DNA of 64,000 nucleotides from assembly GCF_963678635.1 (NCBI RefSeq), contig NW_026970820.1, forward strand, positions 1,054,001 to 1,118,000, written 5' to 3'. The notes beneath the pieces were generated by a model. The model was not told the origin of the DNA, did not search any database, and saw only the letters and a list, made by a program, of their open reading frames with translations. This DNA comes from Symsagittifera roscoffensis (Eukaryota > Xenacoelomorpha > Acoela > Convolutidae). Positions 27,736 to 39,937 of this stretch are shown here, piece after piece. Position numbers and translations under genes: made by a program. Each line of letters starts with the position of its first letter. The stretch's first letter is position 1.

Positions 27736-29328
27736 TTGTCACTGTGGCCCCGCTAAATCAGTGACTTCTGATGATTAGATTCCGCGGGGGCGGAGCAGGG
27801 GAACGCTAAACGCACTCGCAAAAGGAGCACCCTCCGGGTGCTCGTTTTTGCTCGAAAGTCTTCTGAAACGGTTTGGAACTGTAAGTATTGGAAGCAGTTA
27901 CTTTTAAAACTTTCTGCATCTTTGTGCTCATAGTCAAAAGTGGTTTTCGAAAGCTTCTACAACACAATCTTGACATGATCTATCTCTAAATTAGCCTAAA
28001 TAAAGTGATTTTACGCTTTTCAATGATTCTTGATGAGGACTGTCTCAACGAAAACAAGTTTTCGGAAACAGTCCTGGTAACTTAGTTTTGATCTCATTTT
28101 TGAGTCTATTGCCTTCAATTTGTGATTGGTAGGCTACTGAGGCTTATATTATGTCCTAAAAAGAATGAGTTTGTGTCAAAAAGATAAAAAGGAAAAGAAA
28201 AAAAAACATTAAAAAAAGTATCAAAAATTTCAAAAAAATTTAAAAATTGAACAATTTTTCCAAAAAACTTGGTTTTTTGTTTTGTCATAAAATAACAACA
28301 AATTGAGGTATAATGGACCTTGAATAGTCCATTTCGACTAGTTTTTACGATTCAAGCACATTTTAACTTAATAACAACATTCAAAAAACCACTGGAAAGG
28401 GTTTTTTTCCGCAAACGCCCTTTTTGACCACACCTACGAAATCTATAACTTTTTATCTAACATTTATAAAGACTTCGGGTTTTTTGCATTGTAAAAAGCA
28501 TCCTAGGGCTCACCTGTCGCATGCAAAAACCAACAATTTTTTTTTTTAATTTTTCCCGCAATTTCGAATTAGGGCGTTTTTTGGCAATTTTTTGTCTTTT
28601 TGGGCGGTAAAAAGACAAATTTAGAGACATCTGTCAAAAAAACTGTTATCACATGATAGAAGCAGCTGGCCATGATAAATAGGGTCAAATAGGGTCCTGA
28701 TTGAGACCAAAACTGCCCTCTATTTGCCAGTGGGGAGAGGAAATTGAAAATTTTTATTTTTGGCGGGAAAATTTAAAATTTAAAAAAAAAACATTTATTC
28801 CACAAATAACGGCCTTAAGCTAATGTTGGCATGACACGCATTTTTTGCCTTCATAACTAGGGTCGATTTCTGCCGGGAACATTGTTTTTTCAAAAAAATG
28901 ACCAAAATTTTTGTTGCATTTTTTCAAAAAAATCAAAATTTTGAGAAAAATAAAATTTCCAAATCTCACATATTTAGGCTCCCCAAACAGTCTACTTTCA
29001 TCCATTCTCCATCAATATATCCCATTTCTTGAACCAAAACAGAGTTAATAGGTGATTTTTATCAAAAAACGTGATTTTTACCATTTTTGCCCCCCATTTC
29101 CCTCTATAAGTCAACACATAACAAAATTTTGGCAAAACGGGGCAAAAGTGTATCCTTAGAATTTCCATACGGGGCTGCATGCAAAAAATTAGGGAATTCT
29201 GACCTCCAGTTTTCGAGAACACGACTTTTTCTGCATGAAAAGACTAAAAGGTAATTGTTCCTTCGAACCGACGGGGCCCCTTCCCCTGTCTCTACTGAAC
29301 GCCATAGCCGGACGCGGCGGCCACCTAG
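27736..29328 (+). repeat. C unit 2 (1593 bp), C body with B tail
   Basis: TTGTCACT head state and C body, but from about 28990 the sequence changes to the B tail (GGGGCTGCATGC, GACGGGG hairpin, AACGCCATAGCC). The switch lies in or just after the anchor shared by B, B' and C tails, a likely exchange point. Confidence 0.93.
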
Positions 29329-30920
29329 TTGTCACTGTGGCCCCGCTTTTTTAGTGACTTTTGATGACTAGGTTCCGCGGGGGGCGGAGCAGGGAACGCT
29401 AAACGCACTCGCAAAAAAGACCACCCTCAGGGTGCTCTTTTTTGCTCGAAAGTCTTGTGAAACGATTTGGAACTGTAAGTATTGGAAGCAGTTACACACA
29501 AAACGTTATGCATCTTTGTGATCATAGTCACAAGTGGTTTTCGACAGCTTCTATCACTCAATCTTGACATGATCTATTTCTAAAATGGCCAAAATAAAGT
29601 GATTTTACGTTTTTCAATGATTCTTGAAGAGGACTGTCTCAACGAAAACAAGTTTTCGGAAACAGTCCTGGTAACTTATTTTTGATCTCGTTTTCGAGTC
29701 TATCGACTTTCAGTCGTAATTAGTAGGCTAACAGGACCTATATTAGGTATTAAAAAGATTGAGTTTGTACCAAAAACATCAAAAGCAAGAGATACAAAAA
29801 CATGAAAAAAGTTCAAAAAATTTCAAAAAATTAAAAAATTTGAAAAAATTTTCCAAAAAACTTGATTTTTTGTTTTGTCATAAAATAACAAAAAATTAAC
29901 GTAAAATGAACTTTCAATAGTCCATTTTGACTAATTTTTACGATTCAAGCACATTTTAACTTAATAACAACATTAAAAAAACCACTGGAAAGGGTGTTTT
30001 TCAGCAAACGCCCTTTTTGACCACACCTACGAAATTGATAACTTTTTATCTAACAAATATAGAGACCTCGGGTTTTTTGCATTGTAATGGGCATACTGAA
30101 GACTACCTCTCGCGTGCTGGAACGAACAATTTTTCTCTTTAATTTTTCCCGCAATTTCGAATTAGGGCGTTTTTTGGCTAATTTTGGTCCTTTTGGGCGG
30201 TAAAAAGTCAAACTTAGAGACAACTGTCAAAAAATCTGTTATCACATGATAGAGTCAACATGCCATGGCGTACCAGATAGTGTCCTGATTCAGACCAAAA
30301 TTGCCCTCTAATTGTCCGTGGGGGGAGGAAATTGAAAATTTTTATTTTTGGCGGGAAAATTTGAAATTTTTCAAAAAAACATTTACTCCACAGACAACGG
30401 TTTTAAACTAATGTTGGCATGGTACACAATTTATCGCTTCATAACTAGGGTCGATTTCTGCCGGGAACATTGATTTTTTAAAAAAATGACCAAAATTTTT
30501 GTTGCATTTTTTCAAAAAAATCAAAATTTTGAGAAAAAAAAAGTTTAAAAATCCTACATATTTAAGCTCCCCAAACTGTCTACTTTCATCCATTCCCTAT
30601 CAATATAACCCATTTTCTCAACCAAAATCAAGTTATGGGGCCAAAAAGTCAAAAAACGTGAAAAAACGACATTTCACGCCCATTTTCGCCCCAAATGTAC
30701 CACACATAATGTTTTTTCGGAAAAACGTCACCAGAGTTTTCGCCTTATCTCAAAAAGTTTCAGGGGGGTTGGCAAAATTTCAGAGGGATCTGACCTACAG
30801 TTTTCGAGAACTTGACTTTTTCTGCAAGAAAAGAATAAAAGGTAAATGTTCTTTCGAACCGACGGGGCCCCCTTCCCCTGTCTCTACTGAACGCCAAAGC
30901 CGGATGCGGCGGCCACCTAG
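29329..30920 (+). repeat. C unit 3 (1592 bp), C body with B-like tail
   Basis: TTGTCACT head. One head hairpin arm is mutated (GACCACCC against GGGTGCTC). After the shared anchor the tail has a stretch (about 30630-30790) seen nowhere else here and lacking the usual GCATGC box, then rejoins the B tail at TTTTCGAGAACTTGAC. The terminal hairpin has an extra C in the loop. Confidence 0.92.
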
Positions 30921-32526
30921 AGGTTTTTGTGGCCCCGCTATATCAGTGACTTTAGACAAGCAGGTTCCGCCGGAGGGGGGGGGGGGGCTGGAGCGGGGTA
31001 ACGCTAAACGCACTCGCAAAAAGGAGCACCCTCCGGGTGCTCTTTTTTTGCTCGAAAGTCTTGTGAAACGATTTGGAACTGTAAGTATTGGTAGCAGTTA
31101 CACATAAAACTTTCTGCATCTTTGTGCTCATAGTCACAAGTGGTTTTCGACAGCTTCTTTAAAACAAGTTTGACATGATCTATCTCTAAATTAGACAAAA
31201 TAAAGAGATTTTAGTTTTTTCAATGATTCTCGAAGAGGACTGTCTCAACGAAAACAAGTTTTCGGAAACAGTCCTGGTGACTTAGTTTTGATCTCATTTT
31301 TGGGTCTATTGACCTCCATTTAGGATTAGTAGGCTAACGGAACCTATATTATGTCCTAAAAAGATTGAGTTTGTGTCAAAAAGTTGAAAAGCAAGAGAAA
31401 AAAAAAACATTTTAAAAATTTTAAAAATTTCAGAAATTTAAAAAATTGGAAAAGTTGTTCCAAAACTCTTGATTTTTTGTTTTGTCATAAAATAACAAAA
31501 AATTGACGTAAAATGAACTTTCAATAGTCTATTTTGACTAGTTTTCACGATTCAAGCACATTTTAACTTAATAACAACATTCAAAAACTCACTGGAAAAG
31601 TTGTTTTTCGGCAAACGCCCTTTTTGACCACACCTACGAAGTCCATAACTTTTTATCTAACAAATATAGAGGCTTCAGGTTTTTTGTATTGTATTAAGCA
31701 TCCTCGAGTCTACCTGTCGCGTGCTAAAATGAACAATTTTTCTCTTTAATTTATCCCGCCATTTCGAAATAGGGCGGTTTTTGGCAATTTTTTGTCCTTT
31801 TTAGTCAAAAAAGTCAAAATTACAGACATCTGTCAAAAAAACTGTTATCACATGATAAAGGCAGATGGCCTTTGCAAATCAAATAAGGTCCTGAGTGAGA
31901 CCATAATTGCCCTCTAATTGTCCGTGGGGGGAGGAAATCGAACATTTTCGTTTTTGGCGGGAAAATTTGAAATTTTTCAAAAAAACATTTACTCTGCAGA
32001 CAACGGCCTTAGACTAATGTTAGCAAGGCACGCATTTTTTGCCTTCATAACTAGGGTCGATTTCTGCCGGGAACATTGATTTTTCAAAAAAATGACCAAA
32101 ATTTTTGTTGCAGTTTTTCAAAAAAATCAAATTTTTGACAAAAATCAAAATTCCAAACCCTACATATTTAAGCTCCCCAAACAGTCTACTTTAATCCATT
32201 CCCCATCAATATACCCCATTTTCTCAACCAAAATTGATTTATTGATTCATTTTCAAGGAAAAACGTGATTTTTCAAATTTTTCACACCCAAAAGCGTCTG
32301 ACACACCCCGAAGGACCACTTTTTTTCCCAACAGCCCCCATTTTTGTCAGTTTTGTACCAATAGGGGGTTGCATGCCAAAAGTTAGCCAATTCGTACCTG
32401 CCATTTTCTAGATCTCGTATAATTCTGAGCTTTTTAACAATAGGTTAACGTAAAGATTTACGAAACGGCCAGGGACCCTACCCTCGGCCTAAATGAACAG
32501 AGAAGCCCACGCGGACGCCCACCTAG
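30921..32526 (+). repeat. C unit 4 (1606 bp)
   Basis: Closely matches C unit 1 in head state (AGGTTTTT), body and C tail. The G-rich head segment is expanded to an uninterrupted run of about 13 G near 30976-30988. Confidence 0.93.
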
Positions 32527-32528
32527 AT

Positions 32529-32541
32529 AGGTCAGTGACCT
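32529..32541. promoter_or_regulatory. Perfect IR-1 palindrome AGGTCAGTGACCT at B' heads
   Basis: Two AGGTCA half-sites face each other with one base between, the arrangement bound by the ecdysone receptor and some other nuclear receptors. Copies at 34163-34175 and 35801-35813. It begins two bases after the CTAG junction. Function is not shown; three identical copies may only reflect array duplication. Confidence 0.35.
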
Positions 32542-32616
32542 GCGGTGCATGGGTGTTATGGGCTTGATTCGTCAGCATTGGCCTGGGGGCCATTAGCTTC
32601 AAGACATGTGGCACTC

Positions 32617-32653
32617 GCAGAAAAAGAGCACCCGAAGGGTGCTCTTTTTCTGC
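32617..32653 (+). other. Head hairpin, B' type, 17-bp perfect stem
   Basis: GCAGAAAAAGAGCACCC pairs perfectly with the following arm around loop GAA. The core stem is the one used in B units, but the loop is the reverse complement of their TTC loop. Repeated in the next two units. Confidence 0.85.
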
Positions 32654-32845
32654 TCGAATGTCTTGTGAAACGGTATCTGATGAACTTTGTAGGGTGTCAC
32701 AAAAGCAACATGACAAAACGTTCTGTATCTGATCAGTAATGGTCAAAAAAGATTTATGGCACTTTCAATGACTGAAGCTACACCTGATCGGTCTCTAGAG
32801 AACTCTAAAACAAAGTAACTTATATTTTTCAGTGACTCAGGAAGA

Positions 32846-32883
32846 GGACTGTTTCAACGAAAACAAGTTTTCGGAAACAGTCC
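32846..32883 (+). other. Long hairpin shared by B, C and B' units (perfect B' copy)
   Basis: GGACTGTTTC and GAAACAGTCC pair perfectly, with CGAAAAC/GTTTTCG inside, separated by AA on each side. C units have GGACTGTCTC with one mismatch. Confidence 0.85.
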
Positions 32884-34100
32884 TATTATTTTTCTTGGAG
32901 CTTATTTTCAAGTACGTGGGCTTTCAATTGTGACTAATAGCTGAATTAGACTTGGAATTTGTCCCAAAAAAGTTAAGTTTGTCTCAAATTGATTAGAAGC
33001 AATAGAAAAAAATTTTTTTTTTTTATTTGATAAAAATACTTGAGTCAGAAACGTGAAAAATCCCTTTTTTTCAAAAAATCATAAGAAGTAGTTCAGATTG
33101 CATTAAATTACCAAACTACAATATATGAACCTGTTCAGATTGGTTTTCATGAACAAAGCCTTAAAATTTCCATATTTAGAGAAAAGGCAAAAAAACACCT
33201 TTTGGTTAACTGAAAAAGGCAGATAAATCGGATAAAGTCGTCTTCAAACCTATAGGACCGAAAAATGATCTAATTGAGGTATATATGTAGTGTCCCTTGT
33301 AAGGTCACATGCAAAAAGGTGAAACAGTTGGGGTGACCACTTCAGAAAACAAGACTTTTTTTCGGACTTTGGCCATTTTTTTGTAGTAAAGTAGTAGTAA
33401 GTTACCAGAGAAAAAAAGTTGTAAAAACCAAAATTTTTATCCAATTTTGACATTTAAATACTCTATACCTACTATAATGACTACGGCAAGCTCAAATATG
33501 CCATCAAAACTCATTTTTTCTCACTTTTTAAAATTTTTGTTTTTTTTAATATAAAATGTTGAGTCAGAAACGTGAAAAATCAGTTTTTTTCAAAAAGTCA
33601 AAATAAGTTGTTCCAATCAATTTGTTTCACTGAAACACACTTTTTCAGCCTGTTCAGAATGGTTTTCATGTTTAAAGCTGAAACTTTACACATTTTGAGA
33701 AAAGTGGAAAAAATATCTTTTTAGTTAAAAAAAAAACATCAATTTTGTTGCAGTTTTTGAAAAAACTCAAATTTTTAAGAAAAACAAATTTTCCCAAACC
33801 TACATAATTGGGCTCTCAAAACAGTCTACTTTTATCCATTCCTCATCAAATTACCCCAATTTGTTAACCAAAATAGAGTTACTGAGCCATTTTTACCAAA
33901 AAACGTGGTTTTTCCCTGTTTTTCCCGATTTTTCCCACTATAAGTCAACGCATAACAAAATTTTGGGAAAACGGAGCAAAAGTGTATCCTTAGAAATGCA
34001 TTTTAGGCCCGCATGCCAATTTTTATCGAATTCTATCCCGACAATTTTGAGATCAGCACTTTTTCCGAGCAAATAGTCATACCGTTATAATTCTTTGGCC

Positions 34101-34122
34101 GTTCGGGGCCCCTACCCCAAAC
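34101..34122 (+). other. Terminal hairpin, B' type
   Basis: GTTCGGGG pairs with CCCCAAAC, with one C-A mismatch, around loop CCCCTA. A second small stem, CGCC-GAA-GGCG, follows before CTAG. Confidence 0.8.
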
Positions 34123-34160
34123 TCACTAAACAAAGACGCCGAAGGCGGACGGCCACCTAG

Positions 34161-35798
34161 ATAGGTCAGTGACCTGCGGTGCATGGGTGTTATGGACTTG
34201 ATTCGTCAGCATTGGCCTGGGGGCCATTAGCTTCAAGACATGTGGCACTCGCAGAAAAAGAGCACCCGAAGGGTGCTCTTTTTCTGCTCGAATGTCTTGT
34301 GAAACGGTATCTGATGAACTTTGTAGGGTGTCACAAAAGCAACATGACAAAACGTTCTGTATCTGATCAGTAATGGTCAAAAAAGATTTATGACACTTTC
34401 AATGACTGAAGCTACACCTGATCAGTCTCTAGAGAACTCTAAAACAAAGTAACTTATATTTTTCAGTGACTCATGAAGAGGACTGTTTCAACGAAAACAA
34501 GTTTTCGGAAACAGTCCTAATATTTTTCTTGGAGCTCATTTTCAAGTAGGTGGACTTTCAATAGTGACTAATAGTTGAATTAGACTTGGAATTTGTCCCA
34601 AAAAGTTAAGTTTGTCTCAAATTGATTAGAAGCAATAGACAAAAAAAAACTTTTTTTTTATTTGATAAAAATACTTGAGTCAGAAAAGTGAAAAATCCAT
34701 TTTTTTCAAAAAGTCATAAGAAGTAGTTCAATTTGCATTAAATCACTAACCTATATTATATAAACCTGTTCAGATTGGTTTTCATGAACAAAGCCGTAAA
34801 ATTTCCATATTTAGAGAAAAGGCAAAAAAACACCTTTTTGATTAACTGAAAAAGGTAGATAAATCGGGTAAAGTCGTCTTCAAACCTATAGGACCGAAAA
34901 ATGATCTAATTGAGATATATATTTAGTGTCCCTTGTAAGGTCACATGCAAAAAAGTGAAACAATTGGGGTGGCCACTTCAGAAAACAAGACTTTTTTTCG
35001 GACTTTGGCCATTTTTATTTGTAGTAAAGTAGTAGTAAGTTACCAGAGAAAAAAAAGTTGTAAAAACCAAAATTTTTATCCAATTTTGACAATTAAATAC
35101 TCTATACCTACTAAAATGACTATGGCAAGCTCAAATATGCCATCAAAACTCATTTTTTCTCACTTTTTAAAATTTTTGTTTTTTTGATATAAAATGTTGA
35201 GTCAGAAACGTGAAAAATCAATTTTTTTCAAAAAGTCAAGAGAAGTTGTTCCAATCAATTTGTTTAACAAAAACACACTTTCTCAGCGTGTTCAGAATGG
35301 TTTTCATGTTTAAAGCTGAAACTTTACACATTTTGAGAAAAGTGGAAAAAATAACTTTTTAGTTACAAAAAAACCATCATTTTTGTTGCAGTTTTTGAAA
35401 AAACTCAAATTTTTAAGAAAAACAAATTTTCCCAAACCTACATAATTGGGCTCCCAAAACAGTTTACTTTCATCCATTCTTCATCAATTTACCCCAATTT
35501 GTTAACCAAAATAGAGTTACTGAGCCATTTTTACCAAAAAACGTGGTTTTTCCCTGTTTTTCCCCATTTTTCCCACTATAAGTCAACGCATAACAAAATT
35601 TTGGAAAAACGGAGCAAAAGTGTATCCTTAGAATTGCATTTTAGGCCCGCATGCCAATTTTTATTGAATTCTATCCCGACAATTTTGAGATCAGCACTTT
35701 TTCCGAGCAAATAGTCATACCGTTATAATTCTTTGGCCGTTCGGGGCCCCTACCCCAAACTCACTAAACAAAGACGCCGAAGGCGGACGGCCACCTAG
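34161..35798 (+). repeat. B' unit 2 (1638 bp), twin of B' unit 3
   Basis: Almost identical to the next unit along its whole length, including shared small variants such as AGTGACTAATAGTTGAATTAG and GATATATATTTAGTG, which B' unit 1 lacks. A recent duplication or conversion is likely. Confidence 0.94.
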
Positions 35799-37437
35799 AT
35801 AGGTCAGTGACCTGCGGTGCATGGGTGTTATGGACTTGATTCGTCAGCATTGGCCTGGGGGCCATTAGCTTCAAGACATGTGGCACTCGCAGAAAAAGAG
35901 CACCCGAAGGGTGCTCTTTTTCTGCTCGAATGTCTTGTGAAACGGTATCTGATGAACTTTGTAGGGTGTCACAAAAGCAACATGACAAAAAGTTCTGTAT
36001 CTGATCAGTAATGTTCAAAAAAGATTTATGACACTTTCAATGACTGAAGCTACACCTGATCAGTCTCTAGAGAACTCTAAAACAAAGTAACTTATATTTT
36101 TCAGTGACTCATGAAGAGGACTGTTTCAACGAAAACAAGTTTTCGGAAACAGTCCTAATATTTTTCTTGGAGCTCATTTTCAAGTAGGTGGACTTTCAAT
36201 AGTGACTAATAGTTGAATTAGACTTGGAATTTGTCCCAAAAAGTTAAGTTTGTCTCAAATTGATTAGAAGCAATAGACAAAAAAAAACTTTTTTTTTATT
36301 TGATAAAAATACTCGAGTCAGAAAAGTGAAAAATCCATTTTTTTCAAAAAGTCATAAGAAGTAGTTCAATTTGCATTAAATCACTAACCTATATTATATA
36401 AACCTGTTCAGATTGGTTTTCATGAACAAAGCCGTAAAATTTCCATATTTAGAGAAAAGGCAAAAAAACACCTTTTTGATTAACTGAAAAAGGTAGATAA
36501 ATCGGGTAAAGTCGTCTTCAAACCTATAGGACCGAAAAATGATCTAATTGAGATATATATTTAGTGTCCCTTGTAAGGTCACATGCAAAAAAGTGAAACA
36601 ATTGGGGTGGCCACTTCAGAAAACAAAACTTTTTTTCGGACTTTGGCCATTTTTATTTGTAGTAAAGTAGTAGTAAGTTACCAGAGAAAAAAAAGTTGTA
36701 AAAACCAAAATGTTTATCCAATTTTGACAATTAAATACTCTATACCTACTAAAATGGCTATGGCAAGCTCATATATGCCATCAAAACTCATTTTTTCTCA
36801 CTTTTTAAATTTTTTTTTTTTTTTGATATAAAATGTTGAGTCAGAAACGTGAAAAATCAGTTTTTTTCAAAAAGTCAAAAAAAGTTGTTCCAATCAATTT
36901 GTTTCACTAAAACACAATTTCTCAGCCTGTTCAGAATGGTTTTCAGGTTTAAAGCTGAAACTTTACACATTTTGAGAAAAGTGGAAAAAATAACTTTTTA
37001 GTTACAAAAAAACCATCATTTTTGTTGCATTTTTTGAAAAAACTCAAATTTTTAAGAAAAACAAATTTTCTTTAACCTACATAATTGGGCTCCTAAAACA
37101 GTTTACTTTCATCCATTCTTCATCAAATTACCCCAATTTGTTAACCAAAATAGAGTTACTGAGCCATTTTTACCAAAAAACGTGGTTTTTCCCTGTTTTT
37201 CCCCATTTTTCCCACTATAAGTCAACGCATAACAAAATTTTGGGAAAACGGAGCAAAAGTGTATCCTTAGAATTGCATTTTAGGCCCGCATGCCAATTTT
37301 TATCGAATTCTATCCCGACAATTTTGAGATCAGCACTTTTTCCGAGCAAATAGTCATACCGTTATAATTCTTTGGCCGTTCGGGGCCCCTACCCCAAACT
37401 CACTAAACAAAGACGCCGAAGGCGGACGGCCACCTAG
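35799..37437 (+). repeat. B' unit 3 (1639 bp), last B' before family D
   Basis: Twin of the preceding unit, with a slightly longer T run near 36810-36822. It ends CCACCTAG and is followed directly by a D head. Confidence 0.94.
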
Positions 37438-37913
37438 AGGAAATTGTTTCGCCCCACCCACCCGACCTAAGCCTTTACCCACCCACCTGCTTAGTCAGGC
37501 CGCTTCCACGTCGTCTTTTTAAATTTGATTCATTCCGTAGCTGGAATCGATTAATGGTATTGCCTAAGAAATAAAAGATTGACAGACACGACTGTTTGAT
37601 AGAGACTTTTTCGGATTTTTTTCTAATACATTTTCAAAATTAAATCCTGAAAATTATCATGCGCCTTCATCACATATGTCATCGAATCAAATAGAGTATC
37701 GTGTTGGTTCCATAAATGTATCCCAGTATCCACAATGCTAAGAAGCAGGAAAACTAAAATACCTTTCTATTAAATTTGAGATTCAATGTCTCCTGAAGGA
37801 AAAGAAAACGCTCTCCAAGGGTGCAAGTTTTCCGCAAAAACTGTATAAGCTGAAACATAACAGCACAACATATCGGCTGCTCTCTATTTCTCTGCTCTTT
37901 ATTCGAGGTCCCG

Positions 37914-37953
37914 GATGCCCCTACCTGGGACCACAAGGGTCCCAGGGCGCATC
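37914..37953 (+). other. Strong hairpin in D units
   Basis: Outer GATGC/GCATC and inner CCTGGGACC-ACAAG-GGTCCCAGG. It ends in GCATCCTA, as the A-unit hairpin does, and like it is preceded by CGGCTGCTC, suggesting a common origin. Copies near 40432, 42971 and 45489. Confidence 0.8.
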
Positions 37954-39882
37954 CTATAGGGATTAAAGCATCAAACGTACAATCATGAAATGAGAAATTC
38001 TAATCACTTATTACAATTTTCCATATTTCATTTTGCTCAGCAATCAATAAACTGTTGTATTTTTAGCTTGAAGAGCCTGTTATATTATCAAACAAAATTT
38101 TTCGATAAAAATTACATTTTTTTTAGTTTTTCAAACAAAATTTTCAAATTTGAAACAAAAGAAAACCCTGCATGTCTTTGCAGTAACTAAGTCAATGCAC
38201 TGTAGCTACACTAGTGAATGTAAAACATAGTTAAAAAAACGGACAACTGAATCTGGTTTTTTAAATTTATTTTTTTTTTGTTTGGCTTTTATATACGATC
38301 ACGTCAATTAATAATTGAAATTGAGCAAACAAGAATATAACACTCGCAATTTTTGTTCAAAATTGACTAGAAAAATGATCAAACCACTCTATATTGCCTA
38401 TGGCAAGCTCAAAACATCCATCAAAAACCACTTTTGTTCACTTTTAAAATTGAATTATTTTTCGACCAAAAAAAGTTAGAGATGAAATTGAAAAAAAACG
38501 AAAATTTACCTTATTTGAAAAAATTGGTGTCAAATTGCTTTATCCATAGAAACACTTTCTATGAACCTATTCAGAAAGGTTTTGTTGAGCAATGCCGAAA
38601 AAATTACCCCTTTTGAGAAAAATTCAAAAAACACATTTTTGGTAAACTCAAAAAAGTGGAAAAAGTGGGAAAAGGGGTCTTCAAAATGAAACCATCCAAA
38701 AGTGGCATTAACTAACTGCCATTTTTTGTGAATTCAGACCCGCATGCAAAAAATTACGAAGATCCTACGTGAAGTTTTTGAGAACAGATTAGTTTCTCCG
38801 GAATTTTGGTAGTACTAATTTCATTACTGTACTTATAATTAAAGTCAAATCAAAAAGTCGTAAAAACTACAATTTTCAATCAATTTTGACAAATAAATGA
38901 TCAAAACCCACTAAATTGGCTATAGCAAGTTCGAATCTACCATCAGAAACCATTTTTTCCCATTTCTGAAAATTTTCATTTTTTAAAAAATAAATGTTGA
39001 GTCACAAACGGGAAAAATCATACTTTTTCAAAAATTCAAAAAAAATTGATCCATTTAAACTAATTCATCAGGCAACACGTTGGGAACCTGTTCAGAATGG
39101 TTTCCATGATCATAGCAGCAAACTTTACCCATTTTGAGAAAAGTCGAAAAAACACCTTTTTAGTTAACTCAAAAAAGTGGAAAAAGTGGAGAAAGGGGTG
39201 TTCAAAACGAAACCATCCAAAAGTGGCATTTACTAACTGCCATTTTTTTGTAAATTCAGACCCGCATGCAAAAATTTACAAAAATCCTACGTGAAGTTTT
39301 TGAGAACAGATTAGTTTCTGGGGAATTTTGGTAGTACTATTTTTATTACTATAATTATAATTAAAGTCAAAACTAAAAGTCGTAAAAACTACAATTTTTA
39401 ATCAATTTTGACAAATTAATGATCAAAACGCACTAAATTGGCTATGGCAAGTTCGAATGTACCATCAGAAACCATTTTTTCCCATTTTTGAAAATTTTCA
39501 TTTTTTTGAAATTAAATGTTGAGTCACAAACGGGAAAAAACAAATTTTTTCAAAAAGTCAAAAAAAATTGTTCCATTTAAACTTATCCATTAGGTCAAAC
39601 GTTGGGAACCTGTTTAGAATGGTTTTCATGATCATAGCAGCAAAATTTACCCATTTTGAGAAAAGTCAAAAAAACACCTTTTTAGTTAACTCAAAAAAGT
39701 GGAAAAAGTGGGAAAAAGGGTCTTCAAAGTGAAACCATCCAAAAGTGGCATTAACAAACTGCCATTATTTTCCAAATTCAGACCCGCATGCAAAAAATTA
39801 GGAAATTCTGACGTGCCGTTTTGCAGAACTCGATAGTTTCTAGAAAAATGTACCACTGTAAAAAATTTTCTACTTTTTGACC

Positions 39883-39904
39883 GGGAGGGGCCCCTACCCC
39901 TCCC
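39883..39904 (+). other. Terminal hairpin, D type
   Basis: A perfect 8-bp stem, GGGAGGGG with CCCCTCCC, around loop CCCCTA; 33 nt before the junction. Same sequence at 42440-42461 and 47455-47476. Confidence 0.87.
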
Positions 39905-39937
39905 TAATTGCTTTTTGTGCTACACGCGACCATCTAG

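Larger units (their letters stand above)
32527..34160 (+). repeat. B' unit 1 (1634 bp)
   Basis: The head is unlike B: it opens ATAGGTCAGTGACCTGC, containing the 13-bp palindrome AGGTCAGTGACCT, and lacks GTGGCCCCGCT. The head hairpin is a perfect 17-bp stem with loop GAA (32617-32653). The long hairpin at 32846-32883 is perfectly paired. The body resembles B unit 2; the tail (CGGGGCCCCTACCCC then CGCCGAAGGCGGACGG) is private to B'. Confidence 0.94.
37438..39937 (+). repeat. D unit 1 (2500 bp)
   Basis: The head has C-rich CCACCCACCC tracts. A strong hairpin lies at 37914-37953. The downstream part repeats about every 522 bp (GTTGAGTCACAAACG at 38996 and 39518). The tail ends in hairpin 39883-39904 and CGACCATCTAG. 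The unit is a near copy of D unit 3, not of its neighbour D unit 2. Confidence 0.94.
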
